Below, one piece after another: positions 21,410 through 32,438 of a stretch of 64,000 bases of DNA. The DNA is from Schistocerca nitens. Taxonomy: Eukaryota; Arthropoda; Insecta; Orthoptera; Acrididae. How positions within the stretch are numbered: position 1 is the stretch's first letter; every line of letters starts with the position of its first letter. The notes beneath the pieces are model-generated. The model was given only the letters and a program-made list of their open reading frames with translations, made no database searches and was not told the origin of the DNA. The DNA is taken from assembly GCF_023898315.1 (NCBI RefSeq), contig NC_064622.1, forward strand, positions 273,845,503 to 273,909,502, written 5' to 3'. Position numbers and translations under genes: made by a program.

Positions 21410-23036
21410 GCCACTGTGGTATCGACAACAATAGATAGATTCATACCGCATACGTTAATAACAGACGGAACTGATCCAAAATGGAACACAAAACACGTCA
21501 GAACATTGTTGCAGAAGCAACGACAAAAGCATGCCAAATTCAGAAGAACGCAAAATCCCCAAGACGCTAAGTTTCACGGAAGCTCGAAATTTAATGCGGA
21601 CGACAATGCGAGATGCTTTTAAGAATTTTAATATTATGTTCGAGTATAATGACTTTTATGGAGACTAGAAATCTACTCTGTAGGAATCAGAATGGGTTTC
21701 GAAAAAGACGATCGTGTGAAACCCAGCTCGCGCTATTCGTCCACGAGACTCAGGGGGCCATAGGCACGGGTTCCCAGGTAGATGCTGTGTTTCTTGACTT
21801 CCTCAAGGCGTTCGATACAGTTACCCACAGTCGTTTAATGAACAAAGTAAGAGCATATGGACTATCAGACCAATTGTGTGATTTGATTGAAGAGTTCCTA
21901 GATAACAGAACGTAGCATGTCATTGTCAATGGAGAGAAGTCTTCCGAAGTAAGAGTGATTTCAGGTGTGCCGCAGGGGAGTGTCGTAGGACCGTTGCTAT
22001 TCACAATATACATAAATGACCTTGTGGATGACACCGGAAGTTCACTGTGGATTTTTGCGGATGATGCTGTAGTATATCGAGAGGTTGCAACAATGGAAAA
22101 TTGTACTGAAATGCAGGAGGATCTGCAACGAATTGACGCATGGTGCAGGGAATAGCAATTGAATCTCAATGTAGAAAAGTGTAATGTGCTGTGAATACAT
22201 AGAAAGAAAGATCCCTTATCATTTAGCTACAATATAGCAGGTCAGCAACTGGAAGCAGTTAATTCCATAAATTATCTGGAAGTACGCATTAGGAGTGATT
22301 TAAAATGGAATGATCATATAAAATTAATCGTCGGTAAAGCAGATGCCAGACTGAGATTCATTGGAAGAATCCTAAGGAAATGCAATCCGAAAACAAAGGA
22401 AGTAGTATACAGTAAGCTTGTTCGCCCACTGCTTGAATACTGCTCAGCAGTGTGGGATCCGTACCAGATAGGGTTGATAGAAGAGAGAGAGAAGATCCAA
22501 CGGAGAGCAGCGCACTTCGTTACAGGATCATTTAGTAATCGTGAGAGCGTTACTGAGATGATAGATGAACTCCAGTGGAAGACTCTGCAGGAGAGACGCT
22601 CAGTAGCTCGGTACGGGCTTTTGTTGAAGTTTCGAGAACATACCTTCATCGAGGAGTCAAGCAGTATATTGCTCCCTCCTCGCGCGACTGCTACGGTCGC
22701 AGGTTCGAATCCTGCCTCGGGCATGGATGTGTGTGATGTCCTTAGGTTAGTTAGGTTTAAGTAGTTCTAAGTTCTAGGGGACTGATGACCACAGATGTTA
22801 AGTCCCATAGTGCTCAGAGCCACCACTGCTGCCTCCTACGTATATCTCGCGAAGAGACCATGAGGATAAAATCAGAGAGATTAGAGCCCACACAGAGACA
22901 TACCGACAATCCTTCTTTCCACGAACAATACGAGACTGGAATAGAAGGGAGAACCGATAGATAGAACCGATACTCAAGGTACCCTCCGCCACACACCGTC
23001 AGGTGGCTTGCGGAGTATGGATGTAGATGTAGATGT
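21410..23036 (+). mobile_element. CR1/jockey-like LINE, 5'-truncated, with internal deletion and SINE
   Basis: It begins in the linker between endonuclease and reverse transcriptase (DGTDPKWNTKHVRTLLQKQR) and jumps to the RT block QNGFRKRRSCETQLALF at about 21690. It continues with FLDFLKAFDTVTHSRL, ISGVPQGSVVGPLLFTIYIN, FADDAVVY, LVRPLLEYCSAVWDPYQIGL and KIQRRAAHFVTG. A SINE interrupts at 22681-22826, after which the C-terminus resumes (DKIREIRAHTETYRQSFF). It ends in ATGTAGATGTAGATGTA. Three in-frame stops are present. It is directly followed by another copy. Confidence 0.8.
22681..22826 (+). repeat. SINE family A, truncated at both ends, inside a LINE
   Basis: The copy lacks the first 55 or so bases including box A, and lacks the terminal CCATTTGAA repeats. 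It is flanked by TGCTCCCTCCT (22670-22680) and TGCTGCCTCCT (22827-22837), an 11-bp target duplication with one mismatch that belongs to the LINE coding sequence. Confidence 0.85.
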
Positions 23037-24737
23037 ACAATGAAACATTGTCTCAAAATATGGTAGAAAACCCAAAGAGATTCTGGTCGTATGTAAAGTA
23101 CACCAGTGGCAAAAAAACAGTCAATACCGTCACTGGGCTGTGGCGATGGAAATGTTACCGATGATGGAGTCACTAAAGCGGAGTTACTAAATACAGATTT
23201 CCGTATTTCCTTCACGAAAGAAGACGAAGTAAATATTCCAGAATTCGAAACCAGAACAGCTGTTAGCATGAATGACATGAAAGTATATATATTAGGTGTT
23301 GCGAAACAACTCAAATCACTTAAGCAAGGCAAGTATTCCGGTCCGGATGGTATACCAGTCAGGTTCCTTTCAGAGTATGCGTACACAATAGCGCCTTTCT
23401 TAGCAATCATATCCAACCGCTCTCATGACGAAAGGTCTGTTCGTAAAGACTGGAAAGTAGCATAGTTCACACCACTATTCAAGAAAGGAAATAGGAGTAA
23501 CCCATTGAATTACAGACCCATACCACTGACCTCAATTTGCAGTAGGAGTTTGTACACTAACAATATGAATCACCCGGAAGAAAATGAGTTATTGATACAT
23601 AATCAACACGGATTCAGAAAATATCGTTCTTTATTCTCATGAAGTAATGAGTGCTGTCGACAAGGTATCTCAGATAGATTTCATATTCTTAGATTTTAGG
23701 AAGGCTTTTGATACCGTTCCTCACAAGCGACTATTAATCAAATTGTGTGCATATGCAGTATCGTCTCAGTTGTGTGACTGGGTTCGTGATTTCCTCTCAG
23801 AGAGGTCACAGTTCGTAGTGATAGGCGGTAAATCATCGAGTAGAACAGAAGTGATATCTGGCGTTCCGCAAGGCAGTGTCATCGGTCCTCTGCTGCTCCT
23901 GATTTACATAAACGATCTAGGTGATAATCTGAGCAGCCCCCTTAGATTGTTTGCAGATGACTGTAATTTACCGTCTAGTAAAATCTTCAGGCGGTCAATT
24001 CCAATAACAAAATTACTTAGAGAGAATTTCTGTATGGTGCGAAAAGTGGCATTTGGCACTAAACAAAGAAAAGGGCGAGGTCATCCACATGGGTACTAAA
24101 AGAAGTCCGATACATTTTGGGTATACGATAAATCGCACAAATCTAAGGGCTGTCAATTCGAGTAAATACCTAGGAATTACAATTACGAGCAACTTAAATT
24201 GGAAAGACCACATACATAATACTGTGGGGAAGGCGAAACAAAGACTGCACTTAGTTGGCAGAACACTTAGAAGATGCGACAAACCCACTAAAGAGACAGC
24301 CTACATTACACTTGTCCGTTCTCTGCTGGAATATTGCTGCGCGGAATGGGATCTTTACCAGATAGGATTGACGGAGGACATCGAAACAGTGCAAAGAAGG
24401 GCAGCACGTTTCGTGTTATCGCGAAATAGGGGTGAGAATGTCACTGAAATGATACGCGAGTTGGGCTAGCAGTAACTGAAACAAAGGCGGTTTTCTTTGC
24501 GGCGAGATCTATTGACGAAATTTCAATCACCAACTTTCTTCCGAATGCGAAAATATTTTGTTGACACCCACCTACGTAGGTATAAATGATCGTCACAATA
24601 AAATAAGAGAAATCAGACCTCGAACGGAAAGATTTAGGTGTTCCTTTTTCCCACGCGCCATTCGAGGGTGGAATGGTAAAGAAGTAGTATGAAAATGGTT
24701 ACTCTGCCAGGCAGAGTAACCATGTAGATGTAGATGT
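23037..24737 (+). mobile_element. Second head-to-tail CR1/jockey-like LINE copy
   Basis: The coding order is the thumb-linker (SLKQGKYSGPDGIPVRFL at about 23310), NYRPIPLTSICS, FLDFRKAFDTVPHKRLLIKL, SGVPQGSVIGPLLLLIYIND, LRLFADD (about 23945), a frameshift, then SKYLGITITSNLNWKDHIHN, RSLLEYCCAEWDLYQIGL and VQRRAARFV. It ends ATGTAGATGTAGATGTGG. A stop at 23463 and frameshifts at about 23600-23640 and 23970-24060 inactivate it. The endonuclease region is missing. Confidence 0.8.
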
Positions 24738-25413
24738 GGTGGGAAGTTTTGCTATGCTATATGTTTAGCTGCAATTGCAGCTGATCTGCGTATCCCCACG
24801 AATACCTGCAAAAAAGCCATTAAAAATGTGAATTGTAATTTTGTAAACGTGTAATGTAGGTTACATTACAGAAAATATTACATTTTTCACTGACTCCAAG
24901 TGGGTTGTGTACATCTTTCCAGTTTTCTAAAAAATGCTTTTTTCCTTTGTTGATCCTCAAATTCTTTTTCATTCATTAGTCTTACAGTTTCACTTCAAGT
25001 ATTTACACAATTTTTTCTGCAGTCTCGATGTGTTGCATATAAATGTCAATAGTAGCACTCCGCTGCAGAGTGAAAATCTCATTTTGGAATAGTAGCACTA
25101 CTGGTTACCATAACTTGTTATAACTTGTATAAGGGAGAGTTACGCCATATGAAATGACAACGGACTTGAGTATAGCTGTCTAATAGAAGCGCCCTGAACA
25201 TCTAAATTAAAATGCTCGCCTAATATTATGATACGTCATTGCTTTTACAAGTTAAAAACTTTTTTAATACATGTAACTGTTTCATAAATAACTGAATCAC
25301 CAGATAGTGCATAGTTACTATGGACTTCTCAAATTATACAGCACAAGTTTCACAATGCTAATCACTGCAAACGTCCAAGGTTCTGTTTTGTATTACTTCT
25401 TAATACCAATGGC
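24738..25413. other. AT-rich spacer without genes
   Basis: I recognise nothing here except a 28-bp retroelement tail at 25060-25087. Confidence 0.5.
25060..25087 (+). repeat. 28-bp retroelement tail with a perfect 12-bp target duplication
   Basis: CCGCTGCAGAGTGAAAATCT plus CATTTTGG sits between two exact copies of AATAGTAGCACT (25048-25059 and 25088-25099). The CTGCAGAGTGAAAATCTCATT string is one I know as the end of a common repeat in orthopteran DNA. This looks like an extremely short, 5'-truncated insertion. Confidence 0.6.
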
Positions 25414-25613
25414 GCCGGCTGCGGTGGCCGAGCGGTTCTAGGCGCTCAGTCCGGAACCGCGCGACTGCTACGGTCGCAGGTTCGAATCCTGCCTCGGGCA
25501 TGAATGTGGTGATGTCCTTAGGTTAGTTAGGTTTAAGTAGTTCTAAGTTCTAGGAGCCTGATGACCGCAGATGTTAAGTCCCATAGTGCTCAGAGCCATT
25601 TGAACCATTTGAA
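25414..25613 (+). repeat. SINE family A, full length
   Basis: It has box A (GGCCGAGCGGTTCTAGGCG), box B (GGTTCGAATCC), the shared body, and the terminal double CCATTTGAA. The probable target duplication is AATGGC (25408-25413 and just after the 3' end, near 25617). Confidence 0.85.
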
Positions 25614-25913
25614 TAGAATGGCAACTCCATACTCTGGCTCTACTTCACTTCTCAGAGTAGTTCGTGGTCCCCGAATACCTATAAATCGTAATGCAAAGTT
25701 CTTAATCATCGTGCACAAAACGAGGCGAAACAAAACTGCACAACCACGCTTAATAACTAGAGAAACGATTCACAGCCATATTGCCACACTTCGCTGCTAA
25801 CCAACCAGGCAGCCATATTGCAAGTACGATTCGCATGCGATTCATGGAAATACCTGGGATTTCCATGCGATCAGCGACCGATTGGTGCGATATTCCCACG
25901 CACGTGCGATATA

Positions 25914-26948
25914 CAAGGGTTGAATGATAAGTAATGCCTCCACCTTCGTTAATTGGGTTTTGATGGGAACATTTTAATAAATCAAACGCAGAAATAATCC
26001 TTAGAATGTGATCTTTAGTTACCAATATTCACTTTTCCACATAATCACCAGCCAATTGGATACGTTCCTGCCAACGATGAACAAGTTTTCTGAAAGCCGT
26101 AATGGAAGAAGTCGATACTTTGTTTCTGCAATCACAGTCCCAAAGTTCTCTCAACGTCTTCATCAGAAGAATAATAATGTCCCCACACATCGTCTTTCAT
26201 TACCTGGAACAGATGGAAGTCAGATGGTGCTAAATCTGGACTGTATGGAGGATGCCGTACGGTGGTGAGATTCAGTCTCTGAAGTTCTGCTGTGGTGGCA
26301 CGTGAAGTGTGTGGTTTGGCAATGTCATGCTGCAGGAAAACATTGCCCTTTTCCTTTCGGACCCTTGTTAGCTGTCGTTTCAGAGTTCACAGAGTTCTCA
26401 TCTAACGTTCTGAATTTATTGTCGTTCCACGATCAAGGAAAACAATATCGATAACACCATCTGCGTCCCAGAACACTGTGCTTGCAATTTCTCTCTGAGT
26501 GATACGACGATCGTCCTGAATCAATCTGTCAACATTTGCTTGTGACACTCGGTGGTTGCTGTCACAGGACGTCCAACTCTTTGTTTGTCACGCAGGTCAG
26601 ATGTTCCCGCATCAGCATCTTTAAACTTACTCGCCCAACGACGCACAGTACTCACATCAACGCAATCACCATAAACTGCTTTCATTCTCTGATGAAAGTC
26701 ATTTGGGGAGTGACACCTTTTGGTGTCAAGAATTCAATGACTGCACGTTGCATAATAGCACTGACCGACCGTCTGCGCAGGGCTCCACATTTTACACTGT
26801 AACTACACAACCGTTCAATGTTAAGGCTTCCCGCCAACTGGAGCTGTAGAGAAGATGCTACGGAACAAGCCAGTACCTGCCGCATAGCAATGCTGCCAAC
26901 TGTTGAAGTGTTACGAAGGTGGAGGCATTGCTTATCAGTCATCCCTCG
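25914..26948 (-). mobile_element. Mariner element (1035 bp), internally shortened
   Basis: TA flanks both sides (25912-25913, 26949-26950). Terminal inverted repeats of 36 bp differ at four positions and share AATGCCTCCACCTTCGT. The transposase is on the minus strand. The length is about 250 bp short of a typical autonomous mariner. Confidence 0.85.
26029..26753 (-). pseudogene. Mariner DD34D transposase with internal deletion
   Basis: The start is the ATG at 26753 (MQRAVIEFLTPKGVTPQMT), followed by the helix-turn-helix region to about 26500 (VYGDCVDVSTVRRWASKFKD, GRPVTATT). Then come many stops and a missing stretch covering the first catalytic block. The second and third blocks survive at about 26325-26210 (HDIAKPHTSRATTAELQ; HPPYSPDLAPSDFHLF) with exactly 34 residues between the aspartates. 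The end is DYVEK with the stop at 26029-26031. The 725-bp span is too short for the usual 340-350 residues. Confidence 0.8.
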
Positions 26949-28415
26949 TACGAAGCGATCGGTCGCCTGTGCTGCGTCGCTCGTGTTTGGGGCGTAACGT
27001 TTTGTCACCATTATTGAATGGTCATGCCAGATTTGTCAAATAAAACGTTACGTATGGACGTAAGTTTGACAGTCTTGCATGAACTGAATGAAGTTTGTCA
27101 AAGTCGCAAAAGACTGATAGGCTAGAGCTTTGTGTAATTGTTTTAAAACTTAGCTCCGCTGTCAGTCTATTCTCGATAAAGGTTGGAACTATTATTCTAG
27201 CGTGTGTAGAGGCGAAAGAGAATGGCAAACTTACGACACTGTACACACGAATTTTTCACAGAATTCACAGAGCTGTACCAAAGTTTTCCTTGCCTTTGGC
27301 AAGTAGAATCTGAGGATTACAGCAACCGAGACAAAAACGAATCCGGGCTACGGCCGCTTTAGCTAATTAAGTACGAGGAAATGGATCCTAAAGCAGCAAA
27401 AGAGTTGGTCATCAAAAAGCATCCATCTGATCTGGAGCTGGAACGGAAGAAATTTATAAACATTCCTCGTGCTGCTTTGATTTATTTTCCTTCTTAAGTG
27501 TCGAATCGACCAACATCCGTGTAGATCAGGGTCAAATAAAGAAAGGCACTCATTTTAATGATGATTCTATAAGGGTATCGCCATATACTTGCTGAAAAGT
27601 TCATTAATGACGTTATTTTTTAAGCTTGACTGGAAAAATTAACGAAAGACTTGGCACTTGTCAACAGGGCTGGCTTTTCGGCAGGACTGAGTATAATGCA
27701 ACAGAGTTTTCTTCACAATTATCGGGAAAATCTCCCCAGTGGTAAAATGGGTTAACCACTACTTAGTGATCTAGTTCAGTCTATTATTAGCTCAAATAGA
27801 AATATAATTAATGTAGATAATTTCTCAGGCTTACCAGGAACTTCTAAACACTTTGCTGATTTAGGGAATGATTCCGTAAATTATGCAGATCCTAATCTAT
27901 CTTCAAAATATTTTCTGCGACTTCAGTGTGCTTGTATCTCTTGCCTGTCACTGAAAACTTCAACGTTACAGTGAGTATCTCGTGGGGGCCCAGAACCACT
28001 ACCATACAATATCTTCTTTTTTAGTTTCTGAGGTTACAAGCTTTAACAGTTTACAGTGCGTTTCTGTGTTCATATGTAAGTTATCGCGCAAATCATCTGA
28101 TTTCTGCTGCAGTTTTCGGAGAAGATTCACACGAGAGAATGTCTCTCTCTCCAATAACAAATCTCGGGACCACCGTGAACGAAGTGTGAACTCTGTTTTC
28201 TTCGTTGAAGAGTACACACCGCAACTATCGTCACTAACAGCTCTTCCTGCATGACGATTTCGGAACGACTGAGCGAAAAACTGAACAAAAAATTTATCGA
28301 AAGTTTGAACAGTGTAGCTGTGCGATTGTTGTCAGTTTTGCTGTCAGTCTTGCTGATCGTGCAAGTCTGACAACACAGCGTTGCGTAGGCCAGGCTTAGC
28401 AGTCGACAATAACTA
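26949..28415. other. 1.5 kb without a recognised gene
   Basis: Short frames only. A frame starting at 27381 (MDPKAAKELVIKKHPSDLEL) is clean for about 38 codons and then stops. It matches nothing I know and could be an exon or a transposon remnant. Confidence 0.4.
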
Positions 28416-29751
28416 CAGGGTGTCCACAAATGAGACTCCAACATTTTAATATCCTATATCTTTCTCATTTCAGATGGTGGACCTGCGAATCCTGAAGGGG
28501 CAGACAGAGCAACTCAACAAGTTTGTGGTGTGCAAATTTGATACGCCAAGTGGCCGTAGTGGAGCTGCAGTCAATTGTTTTAGCAAAATGGAGGATATGA
28601 AGGACCGTGCACAAGTGGTCTGGTAGTATGCAGAGACAAAGTCGGCGACCCAAGAGCAAAGAAACTTTCGTCGAGTTTACAACAAAGCGCCCCCGTCGTT
28701 CAAGACTATAAAGAAGTGGTGTGATCAGTTTTTGGCTACTGGGAGTGTTGCGAAAGGACATGGTGGTGGTAAGCCAGGGATCAGCGAACATCATGTGGAA
28801 CAAGTGTGGCGGTCATTCGAACAAAGTCCACAGAAGTCAGTGCGACAGGCAGCACGAGAACTTCGTATGAAAAGTTCAACAGTGCTCAAAGTGCTTCATC
28901 AGCGATTACGTTTGTGCGCATATTAAGTGCAGGTTGTGCAAGAAATTAAGCCTGATGATCGAGCAAAGCGAGAAGAATTTGCGTATGTCATGTTAGATCG
29001 CACTGTCGCGGACGAGACATTTTTATCACGCGTCATGTTTACTGACGAGGCAACCCTTCACGTGTCAGGGGCTGCCAACTGTCACAATGTGCTCATCTGG
29101 GGGTCCGAAAATCCACATGCACCTATGGAACACATGCGCGACAGTCCGAAAGTTAATGGGTGGTGTGGTTTGATGATAAATCGCATTTTTGGGCCGTTTT
29201 TCTTTCAGGAGCCGACTGTGGATGGAGCCATCTACCTGGACATGTTGGAACAATTTGTCGTGCCAAAGATAACAGACCTGCAGCAAAATGTGACGTTTCA
29301 ACAGGACGGTGCACCACCCTATTGGAGCCTTGATGTCCGAAAATTTTTAAATGACACATTCCCGCAACGATGGATTTGGCCGTGGAGGTCCAATTCCTTG
29401 ACCGCCACCGCCCGACATAACCCCCATCGATTTTTTCTTGTGGGGTTATCTGAAAGACCGGGTATACGCTACACCAGTGAAGGACCTGCAAGACTTGAAA
29501 CAGCGCATAAGAACTGTCATCAACGCGCTGTCACAGAACAGATGCTCCCAACACATGGCACGAAATCGATTATAGACATGATATTCTTCGCGCTACCCGT
29601 GGCGCCCATGTTCAAGTGTACTGAACCGTCCATCTGTGTATGAAAACTTGATGAGCTGCTGTATGATTTCCCTGTATTTGTTCGTCAATAAATTGTGTTT
29701 CCTCTCAGATTTTATGAGTTCAAATGTTGGAGTCTCATTGTGGACACCCTG
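28416..29751 (+). mobile_element. Tc1/mariner-superfamily element (1336 bp)
   Basis: TA duplications at 28414-28415 and 29752-29753. Terminal inverted repeats of about 30 bp read CAGGGTGTCCACAAATGAGA (left) and CAGGGTGTCCACAATGAGAC (right, inwards), both continuing into CTCCAACATTT. It encodes one transposase reading frame with few lesions. Confidence 0.9.
28588..29650 (+). pseudogene. Mariner-like transposase (DD~41D type), inactivated
   Basis: From the ATG at 28588 (MEDMKDRAQVVW) the frame has a TAG at codon 13, then an N-terminal helix-turn-helix (RNFRRVYNKAPPSFKTIKKW, SVRQAARELRMKSSTVLKVL). A TAA at 28924-28926 follows, then the catalytic domain: FTDEATLHVSG (first D), VLIWGSENPH, FQQDGAPPYWSLDVRKFLND (second D). 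Near 29370 a frameshift and a TGA disrupt the third block, which reads ITPIDFFLWGYLKDRVYATP in the other frame. About 41 residues would separate the last two aspartates. Three stops and one frameshift: recently dead. Confidence 0.85.
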
Positions 29752-30440
29752 TATTTAGGAACTACAAAACGATTGATTGTTTCCGTTCAGAACTGAATGT
29801 GGCGGGGTCAAGCAAGCCCATTTGTCACTCCGCAGCATTCTAGAGGGATTCGAACTTGGCTAAAAGCTGTTAAAAGCTGTTTACCTTCTGCAATGCTGGA
29901 TAGAGATATGTTTAACCGTGAAACTAAAGTAACAATGTGTGAATGCGAATAGTACTCCTACATACTTGGGATGACTGTGAAATGTTAACAGTTGTTTGTG
30001 GCGGGATGAGATGTGTACTTACGTACGCGCTGACGTGATTTCCTGTACAAAATATTTATCTTCCACACAAGTAAATGGCTGTTAGGTGCTTAAAGGCTAG
30101 ATTCGAATGATTTTTATTTTATGGAGATCATCATATCGTTTCAGTAAAACGGAATGTAAACTGTCGCTAAAATTTGGCTACATTTCTTTCTTCCCCAATT
30201 GTTCCTAAAGGAACCTTTGCTCCACTTTGTACCACGAACGATATTTTAGCTTATTTAGTTATGCTTTAGTTGCATCTGGATCAATTTATACCACAAGTGA
30301 TGAAATTAAGAATTAGTCTTTTCAGTACAAAAGGAATGGCAAGTATAATGCTTACTTTAAATTTGGAGTGTCCTCTAAGAAGTGTTCACTTACCCTTGGT
30401 GGTAGGTTACCTACTGCTGTAGCTGGATTTTGGGATGTTG
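29752..30440. other. Spacer without recognised features
   Basis: No gene, SINE or terminal repeat could be identified between the two transposon remnants. Confidence 0.5.
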
Positions 30441-31050
30441 CAGGGTGAGGCAAATAAAAGTGGTCCGGGGAACCAATTCCAGGGAACAAAAAACACAGCA
30501 GAGGAAAAGAAATGCAGTACTAACCGACCATAGCATTTTAGTTGAAAATGACCACCATTCACCTCTTGACACTTCTGGGCCTTTGTCAGCAAGTTACTGA
30601 AGGCGGATCGAAGCTGGACTGCTGGAATTACAGCAATCTGACCTGAAATGTTCTGCTGCATTTTTTGAAGACTACGAAGGTTGTTGCGATACACCTTACA
30701 CTCTAGGGCTCCTATCACAAAGTAACTGCACACTGACAGATCAGGTGACGTAGGTAGCCAGCGAGTCCGCTGACCAGGCTAACCTCTGCTAACAACTCAG
30801 TCAGGCGTGAAGATGTGTAAATATATTCCAAGGTTCGCCCGGCTGTATGAGCAGTTGCTCCATCCTGTTGGAAGTGGCTGTATGGGCAGTTGCACCATCC
30901 TTTTGGGAGTAACTGAAGGTCTTTTCATCCTACGACAATGCTGCCACAAATGGTATCCACAAGTCCGGGCCACTTTTATACGCCTGTAAACATCTAGCGT
31001 AATCAGTCTCGCATTAACGCCCAGGATGGAGTCAGTGTACACCATCTGCA
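30441..31050 (-). mobile_element. Fragment of a Tc1/mariner-type element
   Basis: The left end CAGGGTGAGGCAAATAAAAG matches the ends of the MITE at 55893-56405. Inside, the minus strand reads the transposase C-terminus (IAVIPAVQLRSAFSNLLTKA, KCQEVNGGHF) between 30530 and 30640 and degraded upstream sequence to about 31050. No right terminal repeat is present. The C-terminal tail resembles the HLxHxGGHF endings of these transposases. Confidence 0.6.
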
Positions 31051-31099
31051 TCTACAGTATATCCTATGTGCACGTGTGAGAACGTTTTCTAAATGTTTA

Positions 31100-31345
31100 C
31101 GTAGCTTGTACCTGAGGGGGAGCGTGGGTATTCATCTAGTGTGATGTGGGAAACCGCCTAAAAACCACATCCAGGCTGGCTGGCTCACCAGTCCTCGTTG
31201 TTAATTCGATCCGAATCAGGCCGCCCCACCCATGTCCCGGGTGCGACGTGTTAACACGCTCGGTTAACCCCAGGTGGGTGTGGTATGGGTATCCTCTAGG
31301 GTTATGCGATCCCCATTTGAATATCACTGCCTTACTCCAACTAAT
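31100..31345. repeat. Possible degenerate SINE or MITE body
   Basis: GAAACCGCCTAAAAACCACATCCAGG and the GGTTAACC-containing segment around 31255-31275 resemble a dispersed insect repeat with a tRNA-like promoter on the minus strand (box-B-like GGATCGAATTA). No target duplication is visible, so this is tentative. Confidence 0.3.
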
Positions 31346-31350
31346 TTAAA

Positions 31351-31657
31351 TACTACAGACTGGTTATAGTCTGAGGAAAGAAACAATGAATAATTCAGTC
31401 AATGGGGGAAAGTACAACGGACTCAGTTAATGCTTTCTATTTGGTTGTTCCCACAATCTCTACAGTAGTTCGTCAGACTAGCTCGGATATAAGAAAAGAA
31501 GCGAGCAGGGGACTTAACTTTATATATCTAGAGGGGGGGGGGGATTTAATGAAACATGTTTTATTTACTTACTGAAACATGACTACAACTTATGTTTTAT
31601 GTTTTCATGCAGTAATGCTCATCAATTAGGCTTTTGATAGATGATGAAAGCTATGTA
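31351..31657. other. Short spacer without recognised features
   Basis: It contains a G10 run near 31533 and nothing else I recognise. Confidence 0.5.
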
Positions 31658-32438
31658 CAGGGTGGTCCATTGATCGTGACCGAGCCAAATATCTCACGAA
31701 ATATGCGTCAAACGAAAAAACTACAAAGAACGAAACTTGTCTAGCTTGAAGGGGGAAACCAGATGGCGCTATGGTTGGTCTGCTAGATGGCGCTGCCATA
31801 GGTCAAACGGATATCAAGTACGTTTTTTTAAATAGGAACCCCCATTTTTTATTACATATTCGTGTAATACGTAAAGAAATATGAATGTTTTAGTTGGATC
31901 ACTTTTTTCGCTTTGTGATAGATGGCGCTGTAATAGTCACAAACATATGGCTCACAATTTTAGACAAACAGTTGGTAACAGGCAGGTTTTTTAAATTAAA
32001 ATACAGAACGTAGGTACCTTTGAACATTTTATTTCGGTTGTTCCAATGTGGTACATGTACCTTTGTGAACTTATCATTTCTGAGAACGCATGCTGTTACA
32101 GCGAGATTACCTTTAAATACCGCAGTAATGCAATAAATGTTCAAAATGATGTCCGTCAACCTCAATGCATTTGGCAATACGTGTAAAGACATTCCTCTCA
32201 ACAGCGAGTAATTCGCCTTCCGTAATGTTTGCACACGCATTGACAATGCGCTGACGCATGTTGTCAGGCGTTGTCGGTGGATCACGATGGTAAATATCCT
32301 TCAACTTCTCCCACAGAAAGAAATCAGGGGACGTCAGATCCGGTGAACGTGCGGGCCATGGTATGGTGCTCCGACGGACGACCAATTCACCTGTCATGAG
32401 ATATGCTATTCAATACCGCTTCAACCGCACGCGAGCTA

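Noticed and set aside
22814-23416. A 200-aa minus-strand frame
   Set aside because: It is antisense to SINE and LINE coding sequence and has no domain pattern of its own.
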